In this document: positions 1 through 13,400 of the stretch, piece after piece
Layout of the letters: each line of letters starts with the position of its first letter
Numbering within the stretch: position 1 is the stretch's first letter
DNA from: Manduca sexta
Taxonomy: Eukaryota > Arthropoda > Insecta > Lepidoptera > Sphingidae
Direction of reading: 5' to 3'
DNA: 64,000 nt
NCBI RefSeq assembly: GCF_014839805.1
Contig: NC_051124.1
Location: 8,246,001-8,310,000 of the forward strand
Translations under genes and position numbers: made by a program
Notes under the pieces: model-generated
The model's input: the letters and a program-made list of their open reading frames with translations, nothing else
What the model was told of the DNA's origin: nothing
The model's database searches: none

Positions 1-127
1 TCCTCAAAATTCCTATAGAGAACCTCTCATGTATGCAGGTTTCGTCACAATGTTTTCCTTCACCGTTAAAGCAAGCGATAATTCACAAATAATACGCACA
101 TCATTTTGAAAAAGCAGAGGCTTTGAA

Positions 128-295
128 GCTTTTTTTTTTCTTTTTTTGGTTTCGCGGAGAAAGTCCCTTATTACTACCGCCCAGCCTTCGTGGGGGGCGA
201 CTGAGCGGTTATGCTGGGGTAACCGTGCTTTGAACCTGCGTCCATCTCGTGTCGGCAGTCCGTTCCACACCCAGCTAAGCTATCGCGGCTGCACT
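128..295 (-). mobile_element. tRNA-derived SINE
   Basis: Read on the minus strand, this starts near 295 with a tRNA-like head. It has an A-box-like word (tagcttagctgg, complement of 271-282) and a B-box-like word (ggttcaaagc, complement of 227-236) about 35 bases downstream. It ends in an A-rich tail (complement of about 130-150). An internal Pol III promoter plus A-rich tail is the standard SINE design. It is not a tRNA gene, because no acceptor stem closes. No clear target-site duplication was found. Confidence 0.7.
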
Positions 296-373
296 AGTGT
301 ACCGGCGCTTCATATCATAGATATAGAAAACGGATTATTTGACCACTCACATAATTACAGTTATAAACATTCC

Positions 374-600
374 TAATGCCGACTGTTTAGATAACTCTAA
401 GGGTATTTGTACTAATTTACATTTTGTATGAGCTGCAGGCGCCCGATTATAACTCGCGTGTTCTCTGCGCGTCTAATGTAAATTGCAGAAGTCTACAGTT
501 TTCTGCTGCAGTACATTAAAGAACTTATTGTTTGACGTATCAATTATATAACTCACCTGCTATTCTAGCATAGACAACCTACTGCATTCAAATAATAATT
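374..600. repeat. Diverged repeat, copy 1 (partner at 2355-2570)
   Basis: Shares a colinear series of words in the same orientation with 2355-2570: 'taatttacatttt', 'taattgcag' or 'aaattgcag', 'agttttct(g/a)ctgc', and 'gacaa(c/t)ct'. The similarity is patchy, so this is an old duplication or two copies of one interspersed family. No open reading frame or terminal repeats were seen. Confidence 0.5.
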
Positions 601-2354
601 CCTGTTGCTTAGTATCTATCTACCGACTGTAGAAAGGGACCAATGAACTGTGCGGGTTATATCTGTCTCGTTCTGTAGATCTGTAGCGTACACGTTCTCT
701 TTATATGCCGTATGATCATTATCTTTCAGTTTTTCTGCCCGTTTCCATCGATATCTGTGTAGGAAAATTCAGTATCTTCTTCCATTGATTGTAATGACAG
801 AACGCTATAGAAATTATCAAAAGTGAGTCATAATTCCCCGTTGAGGTTCAATGTGGTCATTTGTGCATTTTGAATATGCCGTAGGCACTAGTAGTTGTAC
901 TAGAAAATGAAGTATTAGTGATGGGTTTAGACAACCATAGCGATCCTGGCGAAAAAACAGTAGAAAACCAAAATTTTATTTGTTATCCTATCTTTTACAT
1001 ACTGTAAGTAGTTAAAGATTTTATTCATAACTGTGAATCTATACAAAGAAATTACAAGAATAAGGGTGATTTTTCAACCATTTGATAAAATTATTTGCAC
1101 AAGAAAATGCCACGCAAAACATATTAAAAAGAACGGTTGAGTGAATATAGTTGTTCAACTGTTTCGGTTTTATGTTTAGCCAAGTTATAATTTATTATAT
1201 GCATAACTTTTATTTGAAAATTTATAAATCATCCCTAAAAGACATAGTCAAGGGTTTAGTTTTTACATGATTCTAATAGATTACAAGATAGGTACTCTAT
1301 TTGAATGGATTCATCATTTTTTACACGAAATAGCTCTGGTATTGGACGCCTACTGCCTGGTACGGTCTGTCTTTTCCAATAACACAAGTCAAAAAGCGCG
1401 GAGTTATAAACAAAAAATTTTACTGCAAAATACAAACCTCACAACTGACTACATTGTATGATAAAGATCAATACAAAACGAAGTTACATACATTTATCAT
1501 TACTGACAAGACGTTCTTTTATTATATTTGTAAATATTAATAGATTAAGATATGATAGTAGTGCGGATATAGTTATAAGTACTAATTAATTATTGTTATT
1601 CTCTAGTGTCCTTCGTTAGACATCGCTTGCTATGGAATTATAATTCGCAACACACATTCTTGAATGATCGTCTAAAGGTAGAGCAAAATATTTTTTCCAT
1701 ATATAATTTCATAAAAAAGAAGCGAGAATTAATAGGTAACTTACTAATAAAAAAAAAATCATCAAAGCAATGTTACGTATCGCTGGATTTCTATAAAACT
1801 GTTGATAGGATGGTAGTATCTTTATAGATTTCGTTTCTTGCAATTCATTGCAATATGTTCCCATTTCACTGGCAGTTTGGGCATAAATTCGTTGCCAATA
1901 GACAACGATGTATTGCGCCCATAATTTGTATTGCTTTGTTTTTTAAAATAACACATTACACCAAATTGATGTGATCGTTCATACAAATAGTATATTGATG
2001 ACGTAAAACGAAACGCAAATCTATCGTATTATGTAAACCCCACATTAATATCAATACGTAGTTTAGATCGAATACTTTGTCTTAGAATCAAATAGGCGTT
2101 GTTTAAATGTCTGTTTTGTTCAATTGATTTGCAGAATAAAGTAGACGATAAGTTGCAGTCGAAATTACAAACTTTGCCAGTAATTATCACGTGGCTAGCA
2201 TAGAAAATAATTGATTAAACTATTTTTTATACTGGACCGCAACTTGCATCCTATACTCAGTAACGATTATGGGACTTCAATGTATGGTATATACTTAATA
2301 ACAAACGAGAAAGTTTTAATTTATTGTAGTAAATTATTACTGTCATAAAATTTC
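601..2354. other. AT-rich non-coding DNA, no gene seen
   Basis: Short reading frames here (for example 1267-1461 and 1606-1827) have the lysine, isoleucine and tyrosine-rich composition expected of translated AT-rich DNA. No splice-flanked coding pattern was found. It is either upstream of the ACSL gene or in its 5' intron. Confidence 0.5.
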
Positions 2355-2570
2355 TATCCAGTGGCTGTTTTGATGATTCTAAAGGTCCATATATTAATTT
2401 ACATTTTGAATGAGTTCTTTGCTGTCCCTATAACATAATGTTAATTGCAGAAATATAGAGTTTTCTACTGCGTTGTATTTAAAAACCTAATAAGTTATGC
2501 ATCATATAATTTAAAGGTCAATAACTTAGCTGACAATCTATCATGGACGAATAATTTATATGAATAAAAT
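2355..2570. repeat. Diverged repeat, copy 2 (partner at 374-600)
   Basis: Same-orientation partner of 374-600, recognised by an ordered series of shared short words. It is truncated relative to copy 1 in the middle, where copy 1 has an extra GC-richer stretch. Confidence 0.45.
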
Positions 2571-2884
2571 ATTTTTAATATAAAGAAATCATGAAAATAG
2601 TCAGTTTTAACTATTTTCACAAATGTTTGACATATTTAATTAATTGCATATTTTTTTGAAATGACGACACTATATAGTTTTTACTGACTGTGTGATGCCT
2701 AGTATGGATAACCTGATCAAAAATTTACTGATTTTAATAAAAGGATGTTATCGAAAGCTTTATGACCAATAAAATAATAATTGGCAATCAGTTATTTAGT
2801 CAGATGACGCTTCCAATGGCTCACGTATAAATTACGCAATAAGGGAAATCCAATTTATAAAAATAAAAGCTATAAAAACCCATT

Positions 2885-3094
2885 TCAGATTAAACTTAAA
2901 TCAAACGGATTCGAATATAGAAAGTTATCATATAGAGCTAACTTTCTGTCAACAAACTGCCTCTCAAGATCATCTAACGCGGAAACTGTAGCTATCCAAT
3001 AAGGCGTGTCGACAATGTCAACTATTTCAGCTAAAGTATTATTTATACTTGCCAAGAAAGCCGACGTCGCAGGAACGCCCTCTTCAGGGCTTTC
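2885..3094 (-). CDS. Probable terminal exon of an unidentified gene
   Basis: On the minus strand, an acceptor (tataaatattgcag, AG at the complement of 3095-3096) is followed by 69 codons and a TGA stop at 2885-2887. The peptide has a balanced, protein-like composition rather than the lysine and isoleucine-rich look of translated non-coding DNA. It has an amphipathic stretch (AFLASINNTLAEIVDIVD) and ends NPFDLSLI. No domain was recognised. A compatible upstream exon may lie at 3274-3331, joining in phase 0 across a 179-base intron. Further exons towards higher coordinates were not found before the ACSL exons start, so the gene is incomplete, decayed, or has exons too short to see. I cannot name its product. 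Confidence 0.4.
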   Translation of the reverse strand, partial: ESPEEGVPATSAFLASINNTLAEIVDIVDTPYWIATVSALDDLERQFVDRKLALYDNFLYSNPFDLSLI

Positions 3095-3273
3095 CTGCAA
3101 TATTTATAGAAATTTCTGTGACGCATCACAAACGTCAGCTCACTCAAATATTAAACCCGTGATCATATCAAAGAAATGTACGCGAGATATAGAAGTGACT
3201 CATCAATGTGTAGTTATAAAACGTCTCTTGTAACCTCCATAGTAACATTTCTGCATAAAGATTTTATGATCAC

Positions 3274-3331
3274 CTTTAGGTTGAGAAGCATCGATGTGTA
3301 AACCGCACAATGTAATTCTAAAACTGTCTCA
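3274..3331 (-). CDS. Possible penultimate exon of the same minus-strand gene
   Basis: The minus strand has a pyrimidine-rich acceptor (ttatttctaaatttacttag) just above 3331. About 19 open codons reading ETVLELHCAVYTSMLLNLK follow. A donor (gtgatc) starts at 3273. It joins the 2885-3094 exon in frame. The support is splice signals and frame continuity only. The donor is not a strong match, so this is weaker than its neighbour. Confidence 0.25.
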
Positions 3332-4300
3332 CTAAGTAAATTTAGAAATAACGTCGTCGACATCATTCGTATGTCACGTCGGTTTGTTAAAAATACTCGG
3401 TCACACATTTTTCACTTGGCACCGTTTGACGAATTTCCTTTTGACCTTGCACATTTAAGAACGATTTACTTGAATCGATGCGTGTGGTATTTCCAAAAAA
3501 ATCAGAATGGTCATTGGCATTAAATTTTTAACTGCTATTTCGAACCCCAATGTCAAATAGTCGTATCAAGAAACAAAGGACATTTTAAAGATAATCGTGA
3601 TAACGACTTACATATAATCCCTATTTGATCGTTTAATGTTTTAACATATTATTTTCATATTAATTCTCTACAATCTTGCACGAGATACAAAAACCCGTAT
3701 TTTATATACTACGTCGACGTTAAAAAGTTGAATACTCACGTTGCCAACAATATTTAATTTAACACTTTTCGTCGCTTTAATGACATAACAATTCATGCAG
3801 TGTCAATTCTGTTCAGAGATGTTTTTTTTCTTTCCCACAAGTGACTTTGACCCGTTCGTCGTTCCATTTTATCATTGTGCAAACTGTAATAATAATATAC
3901 CGTAATTTGTAAGAGTGCTCCATGTACGGAGCCAAGATTCTGAGTTAGTGGGCCAACTATGTCATTAGGTTAACGGAAAAGTATTTGCATATACCTTTAG
4001 TAACTTTTGAAAACGCTTTGAAAGAAATTGTTTACAGGCGTCCAAATATCCGAGCTGATTGTTTTTAAATTAGTCATTTTGTCGTCGATGTGCTCAGTTC
4101 GATATGTTGTCGAGATTACGAGTGCTTTGTTGTGCGTGAACTCGTTAATAAGATTACAACTGATTTTCCGTTGAAAGGATTCCGTGCAATGACCCCGGAC
4201 CTCTCATTAATTACAATAAAACGTAACCTGTTTTCTCGTTTATATTATTCATGTGTTATGACAAAGACATTGCGTTATATACTTTTTATCTCTTTTGCAG
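3332..4300. other. Non-coding DNA upstream of the first visible ACSL exon
   Basis: Probably the end of an ACSL intron, since 4301 is preceded by a good acceptor (tatctcttttgcag) and not by a start codon. The reading frame at 4090-4308 runs across this acceptor and is not the gene's own exon. No N-terminal ACSL exon was recognised here. Confidence 0.5.
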
Positions 4301-4424
4301 GGACCTGAAATGGTACGAGTGTCAAAATTTTACAAAGAAGCAAAGAACGGTCGTTTCTTACGTTATTTGCATGAAGATACACGCACACTTTTCGAGACGT
4401 TCCGGCGCGGTGTGAAAGAGTCAA
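4301..4424 (+). CDS. Acsl: ACSL exon 1 of those visible
   Basis: Begins after tcttttgcag in phase 0 with GPEMVRVSKFYKEAK and ends one base into a codon at donor gtaagt (4425). This matches the region just before the ACSL catalytic core, where family members read 'GPE.(I/V)RVSKFYKE(A/S)K'. It starts mid-protein, so an upstream coding exon must exist. Confidence 0.9.
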
Positions 4425-7400
4425 GTAAGTGAGACTTGAGTCGTACTTCCTTTACAAATCGAATTGCAAAATAAAGTTGCAAAGTACACGAGCGTAGAAA
4501 TATACAGCCTGAAGGATCAATTATGCCGAGATGGTTACGACTTCACAATGTAGTGTTAGACCCATTATTATTTACATACGTTTGATTGCCTCCACGCTCA
4601 GTTACAAATTGTTCGCATACAGGCGCAACTGGGAGTGCCTCGGGCGTAATTCAACATAAGGCCCACTTCATTTCCCTTACATTTCCGCTCGTTAACGATA
4701 AGTACGATAATACCCGTGTATTACAAAATATTGCTAACATCACTCACGAACTGGTTTACAGGATACAGTTAAACGTAATTTGTGCCACTAGAGTAGTCGG
4801 GACAGACGACTTTTTCGTGTTGTTTTGCTACAATGAGACAAGTGTAGTTATTGCACCGCTCGAAAATAAAACATAGGAAAGTCGGAGCGTGTTTAATATT
4901 GCGCGGAATATTCCGCAATTTAACTCCGAAGTGTAGGTCGCTTTATGACATTGTGGACATGATAAATTGTGAAGATAAAGCCAATGTCGAATGACACTTC
5001 TTAACTAACTTTACAGATAATGGTAATTGTCTCGGTTGGCGTGAGGGACCAAACAAGCCATATGTGTGGCAGACATACAATGAGACTCTGTTGCGAGCCA
5101 AGAACTTCGGCTCAGGGCTTATATGCCAAGGCCTCGCACCCGGACAAAGTACTTTTGTTGGTAAGTTTGCAATACCAATAATGTCAAATTTATTGTCTAT
5201 ATCTATACTTATATATAAAGCTGAATTGTTTGTTTATTTGTACTCGTTAATCTTAGGAACTACTTAAACACCATTACCACCGATAGGAATCTATATATAT
5301 ATAATCGGAAAAACTTTTTGACACGGGCCGAACCGCGAGCAAAAGCTAGTTATTTATAATAGTAATTTTAATAGATATTTTTTTATTTTCAGGTATTTAT
5401 TCACAGAATTGTCCGGAATGGATCATGACAGAACAGGCGGCGTACTGCTATTCAATGGTTATAGTGCCGTTGTACGACACGTTGGGTGCAAACGCATGTG
5501 CCTTCATTGTTAACCAAAGTACGTACGATTATATCAAAAGGTATCCATTCAAACATCACCATGCATCGTTTGCATCAGTTATTAGATCATCATGTTTTGC
5601 ATTTCCTGTCAAAATCGTTAATGCATTGAATTTCATTGCAACTATTCAATTGATACTTAAACATTGATCCTTTTAAAAATAATATTAACGTTTACATCTA
5701 TTTCAGCTGAAATGGCCGTTGTCGTATGCGAAGACGACAAAAAAGCCAATCTACTATTGGACCAGTCGCCTCGCTGCCTCAGGAAGTTGATCACAATCAA
5801 AGAGGTGTCGCCGTCCACTTACCAGAGGGCGAAGAGTCGAGGTGTCGAGATCTTGAAGTTCGCCGACGTGGAATTCCAAGGCGCTCAGAAGGACCATCCG
5901 TGCGTCGTGAGTAATGAAAATAATATTATGCGTGTTTTTCACGAAGTGTAAACAACTGTAAAGTCTCCAGTGACTCATTCATAAAACTGATAGAAGTTTC
6001 TAATTATATAAAACGCGACTTCGTCTACCGCACGTATTTATTTTAGGTAAATAGCAAATTTCATCACGATGTTTGTTTAAATTACCACTTCCTTGCTCGC
6101 GACGCGGAAATGTGAAGTTTTAAACGCTATTTACTGTGACTTGCATTTTATATTCATGTTTTGTGGGTTATATTATTGGCTGGGATAAATATGTATCCCG
6201 CTAAAATGACGTTTTTTTCAATGTAAATATTTTTTTATTTAATTGTAGTTTTATTAGCCTTGTTGACTGTTAAAATTATGCATCGTGGTTTAAATATGAA
6301 AATTGAACTTTCCTGTTTGCGTAGTTACATAAAATCTCAAAAGATTACGAAAATAGTATGCAAGTTAGCTTATCCCAGTAGTAATAGAAATGTAAAACTT
6401 ATCATGTCTTTATTCCCGAAGAGGCAGTGGAGCAACCAGGGCTGGATGTCCTTTTCGCCATATAAGTATTCCAAATCATGAGATATTAGGTTGTCAGCCT
6501 ATTATCCATATCACAAAAAAATTTCAAACTCCAGCCTAATATTAAGTAAAAAAGCAAATAATTTGGTTTTAATAGTAATAGAATAATCAGAAATGAATAT
6601 TCACCACAGCCACCAAGACCGGAGAACTTATGCACAATCTGCTACACGTCCGGCACTACCGGCATGCCCAAGGGCGTGATGCTGACGCATGAGAACGTGG
6701 TCGCGTCCATGTGCAGCGTCACCATGCAACTCGGCGAGCACCGGCCCACCAAGCATGACGTCATGATCTCCTTCCTGCCACTCGCGCATATGCTCGAGCG
6801 GTGCTGCGAGGTAACGGTCAATGTTATCAACAATATCAGTAGTTTTAGAGTTAGAGTTTTAACATCATCCGCTTTATTACTAACGTCGTTGATATTGAAG
6901 TCGGTGAAATATAAAAGATTGAAAAGAATCTAGATCAATCTATTATTCCATATTATTCAAGCCATAAAAAATATGTTGCCATCCTGGATCGTAGTGAAGC
7001 TCAGTTTAGATTTTAAACTGATTGCATTGCCATTTTTATAAGACTCATGTGGCCCACTTATTTCACAAGTCTCATCCAAATGGGTCGTCGTTTTTGTATC
7101 TAAGAGCACAAAGACTCTTTAAATATGAATCATTTCGAGTTGAGTTTAACTATTTTTAGTTAATCGATCCTCGCTTACGTTAGATGAAATTTTGGCACCG
7201 AATCTTATTTGTCGAGTTTGGATACAACCATATGTGTAGCAAAGTAAAAATGAACAAATAATAGTACTCTACGAAACGAATGGCAGTGAAAGGATTCAAG
7301 ATAGCCGAGACAGACTTACAAAGAATTGATTAATGGAGTTATCTTCGAGGGTAAAAAACAAATGTATTCGATGGGCTCGCCACAAAGAAATAATGATTGT

Positions 7401-10400
7401 GCAGAAACCTAAGAGATGAACAAATAAAAGGAATAGCGAAACTTTCTCACTCGGATACACATTATTTCATGCATGTTTCATAACATCCACTTTGATAAAG
7501 ACAAGAATGTTAGCACTATTAATCAAATGAGTTACATTCAATGTCGGAATTTTGCTTTCATTTTATTATGAAATAATAAAATGAACCTAACCTAACCTAA
7601 CACTTCATCCAAACGTGTATTCAACTGTAAATAACATAAATTTGTAGCGAGATTTAAATGAGACACCATTGGCAATAAGCAATTTTAGACCTATATGAAG
7701 GAAATATCGTCGTATTTCTTGTCATAATTTATAGAATCAGTTTTAAAACAAGGTCTACCGATCTATTTAAGGTCTACTGGTCAGAAAAGAAAAATAAGGC
7801 ACAAATTACGTCTGGTTCTGAATTATCAGCAATGGCACTAAAGTGATAATTCGAATTTCAGAACGCTCTCTACATGGTGGGAGGAGCTGTCGGTTTCTAC
7901 AGTGGCGACATCAGAAGGCTGGGCGACGACCTGAGCGCGCTGAAGCCGACCATGCTGCCGGCGGTGCCGCGCCTGCTCAACAGGCTCTACGATAAGGCAC
8001 AGTCCGAGGTCGCCAACTCGAAGATCAAGAAGCTGCTGTTCAACATGGCGCTGTCTGCAAAGGAATCGGAATTGAAAAGGTACGAGCGGTACATAGATTG
8101 AGCGATAATAAAATGTATTATATTTTACTACTCTTGTATCTAAATAGTAAGTAAGTAGCTTTTTTGTCGTAAGAATCTGTATTCATTATTATTACTGTTC
8201 CAGTTTAGTTATTTTCATTCTTTTCAGAGATAATTGCCTAGCATTCGATTTGCCTTGTATGTCTCTTTCAAAATCTTGTATCGCATAAAAAATCAAATAT
8301 ACAATTTTAATTATTCTTATACAGAGGTATAATCCGAAGCGATTCCATCTGGGACAAGTTGGTATTCCGCAAGGTGCGCGAGGGCATGGGCGGCAGGCTC
8401 CGCATCATGGTGGTGGGGTCGGCCCCGCTGGCTGGCAACGTCCTGACCTTCGCGCGATGTGCCCTCGGATGCCTGGTACGTAACAAAACTCATTAGTAAA
8501 ACAGCGAACGTTCCGCTTTAAAATTTTGAAAGTTCACGATAGGAGCAAAAGTAACTAGTAAGTACTTATAGCGCAAAATGCTCGAGTGCTACGGGTATAA
8601 CACGTGATCGCCCCCGATGAGAATAATACCGTCTTGATAGATATGAGTTGTGTGGGAAATCTTTTGACGTCAAAGCGAAAGAAACGGTATCACGAGACAT
8701 TGAGTTTGATATGAAAAGTTGGAATGTGTTTCATCTATTAATCTTTATTCATTGTTCCGTTTTTTTAAGATCTGGTAATGCATTAGACGAGAAGTCCATT
8801 AGGAATGTTTAAACAAATTTATGTTTTGCTCGATCTGAATTATGCACATTGTGATCAAAGCTGTAATATCATGTAAATCCACCGAATGAGTGAATACGTG
8901 ACGAAGTTTGCAAAAAGATTCCTCTTTCCTTTAAAGATGTTAGTAGTTGTTCAGATTGTTTATCAACTTATAGTTAAAAAATAGAATGGTATAGTATTTT
9001 AATTGTTTAATTAACAACATGATGTAACATTGCAAACACATCGATAAAATTTAGAATTATATCTGAGTAGTTATTCAGCTGTTGTGGAAAACCGCCAAAA
9101 GAGCTTGCTGATATTTTGAGATCCACTATAACTGTTAAAATCTTGATCGGTATAAACCGACGCAATATTTACCACGAGGCCAGTTAATAATATTTCAACA
9201 TAATCATAAATTTCTATTTTTAAACGTAAATCGTTTGTTTGTTTTTTTGAATCGTTTAAATGTGTTACGTTTTGCGTATTCGCGCTGTTATTAAATAATT
9301 CATCGCCTATTAGCGTTTCAGATGATTCTGTTTCTTGAAATTTGTTTCGAGTCTATTTATATTTCATCCATTGTTGTTTTAATGAGTCATGAATGTTGGC
9401 ATCTTTTGATTTGACTTAATCATTACGCCCACTGTAAAGTGAGTGACCTCTAATTGCAGCTGTGGTTGTAAAAAGCCTTTGAACAAGTTCATAATGAAGC
9501 TGATTGCTTCTAGATTGCTTTATGGTTCTTGCTATTCGAATGCGAAATAGTAGTTATAGAAATGTTGAAGTCTTCTTTTTGTTATGAAGCTGGGCACGAT
9601 ACTTGTCGTGTTTTAGATTGAATCCTAATGAAACAGATCATCATTATTATAAGTGTGTTCGTTTGTGGAATAAATTACGTTTTTGCGACGATGTTTACCA
9701 GGTCTTTCATCTCTGCAGATTGAAGTTATTATATTACATCTACGTAATGTTTATTTCACCTCTTTTTAACCTTATTGTTTTGCAAATTTTTATTATAATT
9801 TATCCCTTTCAGAATCCTTAATAACAAAGAAGATAATGTAGTAGAACGCGTTATATTAGATTAAGACAAATGTCATATTTAATTCCAAAATGAACTGAAT
9901 CACTATATCTGTATAATCAGGAACTCTGATCTCGTAATAAGATAATAAAAAAAAAGTCACAAAATGTTCGTCGCGTCGTTAAAGATAATGTTTGCCATAT
10001 ATAAATTACAAGGCGTTAAATGTAAAATGTGATTTTTATGAGTGCTATGATTTCAACATTCTTTACTTACATTTTTGTCACATTCATTGATAGTTAATGA
10101 TTCTAGACCTTTTTGGCGTTTTACTTCAATTTTGAACATGGAACTTCTATCTTCTTTTTACTTAATCATTATCACTCTTTTCGTCGATATTAACGTCAAT
10201 ATGCATATGACTTGCTATTTTCATCTTCTGCTAGTGATATTTTTTAGTGACCACTCTATAAAATTTGCAGAACACGTCATCGTGTCTTGCTTTAGTTCAT
10301 ATGTGCCCATTGCTCAAAACGAAGAACTGAATTGGAACGATCTTGTGACATAGTGATTGTTGTTGGTTGGCAGATCGTGGAAGGCTACGGTCAGACTGAG

Positions 10401-13400
10401 TGCACTGCGCCGGTGACTCTCACGGTTCAGGGGGACCACGTGCCCGAACACGTCGGGCCTCCCGTCGCTTGTTGCAAAGTGAAGGTGAGTCGAATAATGT
10501 GTATTATTGCTAATACATAAATATATTTTAAATGCGAAAATGACTCTGTCTGTCTTTCTGTCGTGAGACGTTGTCACGGTTAAACCACTGTCAATGAAAT
10601 TTGGTATAGAGGAAGTTTGAGACCCTGGGAAGGACACAGATTACTTTTATCCGTTGAAAATATATAGGGAAACTTTTATCCCGGAAAAAATCTCTCACAC
10701 TGGAGGCTGTGTTAGTGATATATGTGTTACGATATTGACATCGTCACTTTTTTTCTAGTCTTATAAGACATTATATTCTTAGAGGTAAATGTTTCCGAAA
10801 ACACATCAGGGGTTGTCGCCAAGATGCCTCTTTACAATCGTTAATGTTAACGTAGTGTACGAGAATGACATCCTACCGCTAAGATATGTCACTCATATTG
10901 TTTTTTTTGTTTTCTGTTAGAAAGGTATTCTAGCCGTAGATGTGTCCGCAATGGAATTATCTTGAGCTTAATGATATATTTGCATAGCGATTTATATAGG
11001 CGCATGGGCTTTACTTTTAGAAACTCATTCAGTATAATAATTTATAATTAATAACATAGTCTTTCTTCCTTTTTATCAATCCTTTTTATAAATATTCGAC
11101 TAACATCGCAATCGCTGTTTTAGATGCACAATTTACACTAGTGCCACATAAAAACATCATAAAATTGTACGCAAAATTAGAACCCGGATTTTGGTTTTAA
11201 CGATCGCTTAAAATCTGACGAACGATAAAAAAGTTTGAGGACTATAAAATGTATCAAAAATGTTGATTTATATGTTCAATCAAAAAGTATTGGCAGCTGC
11301 CAACACACGATTCGAGAGGTTTGAAATATTACCGTTCAATTCAGTGAGAAAAAAATACAGACGGATTGCTTTATTTCATATTAAATAAAGAAATACCTTT
11401 ATGGTTTTTGCTTTATCTACGCTCTAATAAGTTATTACGACAACTCCACAATGCTTTTGGTTTATAATAATATTTTTATGGAAATTAACAACAGAATAAT
11501 TGTACAGAACTTATCACTGAGGTTGTCTATCGTTAAAAAAACTTTATTTTACCAAGTTTTCTTATTGGACAAAGCGATTCTCTTTTTAAATTTGATGAGT
11601 TTTGTGGTGAGTACGAATATTATACTAATCCTTAAAACCGTCTTTAATCTCTATTTGTTTATTTAGTCTAACGAAAATAAATAATGAGTGGATGAAATTA
11701 AATCAAAAGGTTTCTAAGAAGCTGACATCATAATATCAATTATTTCCATCCAAGATGTGACGACTAGTGACAAATATAGTAGGTGTTGTCATATACATCT
11801 TGGAATAATAATAGCTTTGATATTTAACTAAACGAGTTTCTTACGATGACTCTCCTCACAATGCCTAAGCAGTAAAATTTGGTTGAAGTCGTAGGACGAT
11901 GCTACGTAATTTACCCGTTTTCGAATCGGCTTTATTTACTTTTCTATGCCGTCATTTATATGATTCCTCACTTGAAAATAATCTATTGACGTCACATACA
12001 TTATCTTCAAATACTACGTTACATTTGTCTTTCAAAGAAACCATTAATTTCTTGATTCTACATCCATCATACGAGGTATATATACGCGTAGCCTCTTGAA
12101 ATCTACGCATTCAGGATATATTTGATCGGAATTTGATTCGAGATTAATATCCGATTTATTTTGACTTGTTTTTATGACGTGGATAAAACAAAGATAAAAG
12201 CATTTGATAGATGGGAAATAAAAATGAATAGTATTGTATGACTTGCGGTTGCCAAGTGGTTTGTAGGCACAGAAATCATGTGAGTTTTTCTTTTACACTA
12301 ATGTAACAGTAATGTTCATGGGTTTATATAATAAATGCCAATAATATTTGGTGCGGAATCATCAAAGTAGATTAGTTCAATGAGGCAGAATTAGTATTTC
12401 TAAATCATGTCATTAGCATATTTAATTCAAGGCGGGTCGCAGGAACTTCTTTCTTTTGATAATAACAATAGAAACTGTTATTTTTGATCCGATTTTTATT
12501 ATTTGCTTACTTAGACTTTAATTATATTTATTTGAAAGCTTACTTCTCCCTGCCCTTAGCCAAGTTTAATATAGAGACCGCGTTTTACGCATGTTTCATA
12601 AACGGTTTGAGTTAATTTTTCCTACTGAGGTTCAACTCCTTCTGGTTAATAGTTATTTTTAAATGTGAAAAAATTTAAAGTATCACACGCATAGACACCT
12701 TTTATTCGCGAAGTGGAATGCAAATGCGCAACGAGCGCGTCCCCTTTGCTATGAAAATGTCGTCTCATTTGTCCATGGGGTATGTACGCTTATCATCAAA
12801 TCAAACATATATTCCCAACTCCGAACTGACAATAAACACAAAAACCCAATATCAGTTATCCAACGCGAAAGTATGAGTATACGCCATTTTCAATTGATGA
12901 TTCCTCTTGCGAAAATAGACCAATAAAGATTTTTCAACTAATGACTTATTTTGATTGGTTTATTAGATCAAATCGTATATTAAACTGAGATGGTTTATTG
13001 AATACGGTCGTTGTAATCAATTGCTAACCGAATGTCGCGTATGTTGCAGCTAGTGGACGTGCCCGAGATGGAGTACTACGCGGCGCAGGGGCAAGGCGAG
13101 GTATGTGTGCAGGGCGCCAACGTGTTCAAGGGCTACTTCAAGGAGCCGGAGAAGACGCGCGAGGTGATCGACCAGGACGGCTGGCATCACACCGGAGACG
13201 TCGGAAAGTGGCTGCCGGTACGTATATACATATACAACGTCATTTTGACGTTAAGTTAATAAATTAAATCACATAGTCGTGTTTCCTTTGGTTCACATTT
13301 TCGCCAAAAATCCAGGTTTTAGTTTTATGATTTCATTGATCAAACGCTACACACAAGCCTATTCCAAATAAATATTAACGCATTGTTTGTACTTGCAGAA

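Noticed and set aside
128..295. A functional tRNA gene on the minus strand
   Set aside because: A and B boxes are present but no acceptor stem closes, and an A-rich tail follows, so it is a SINE.
13..376. Reading frames on both strands over the SINE
   Set aside because: They are translations of the SINE body and its A tail.
5664..5978. Three overlapping frames around ACSL exon 4
   Set aside because: Only the exon 4 frame is coding; the others are shadows or intron overrun.
7584..7602. Telomere-like CCTAA units as a sign of a chromosome end
   Set aside because: Only three units inside an intron; too short and flanked by unique sequence.
10314..10637. 107-codon minus-strand frame
   Set aside because: Antisense shadow of ACSL exon 8 and of the repeat in intron 8.
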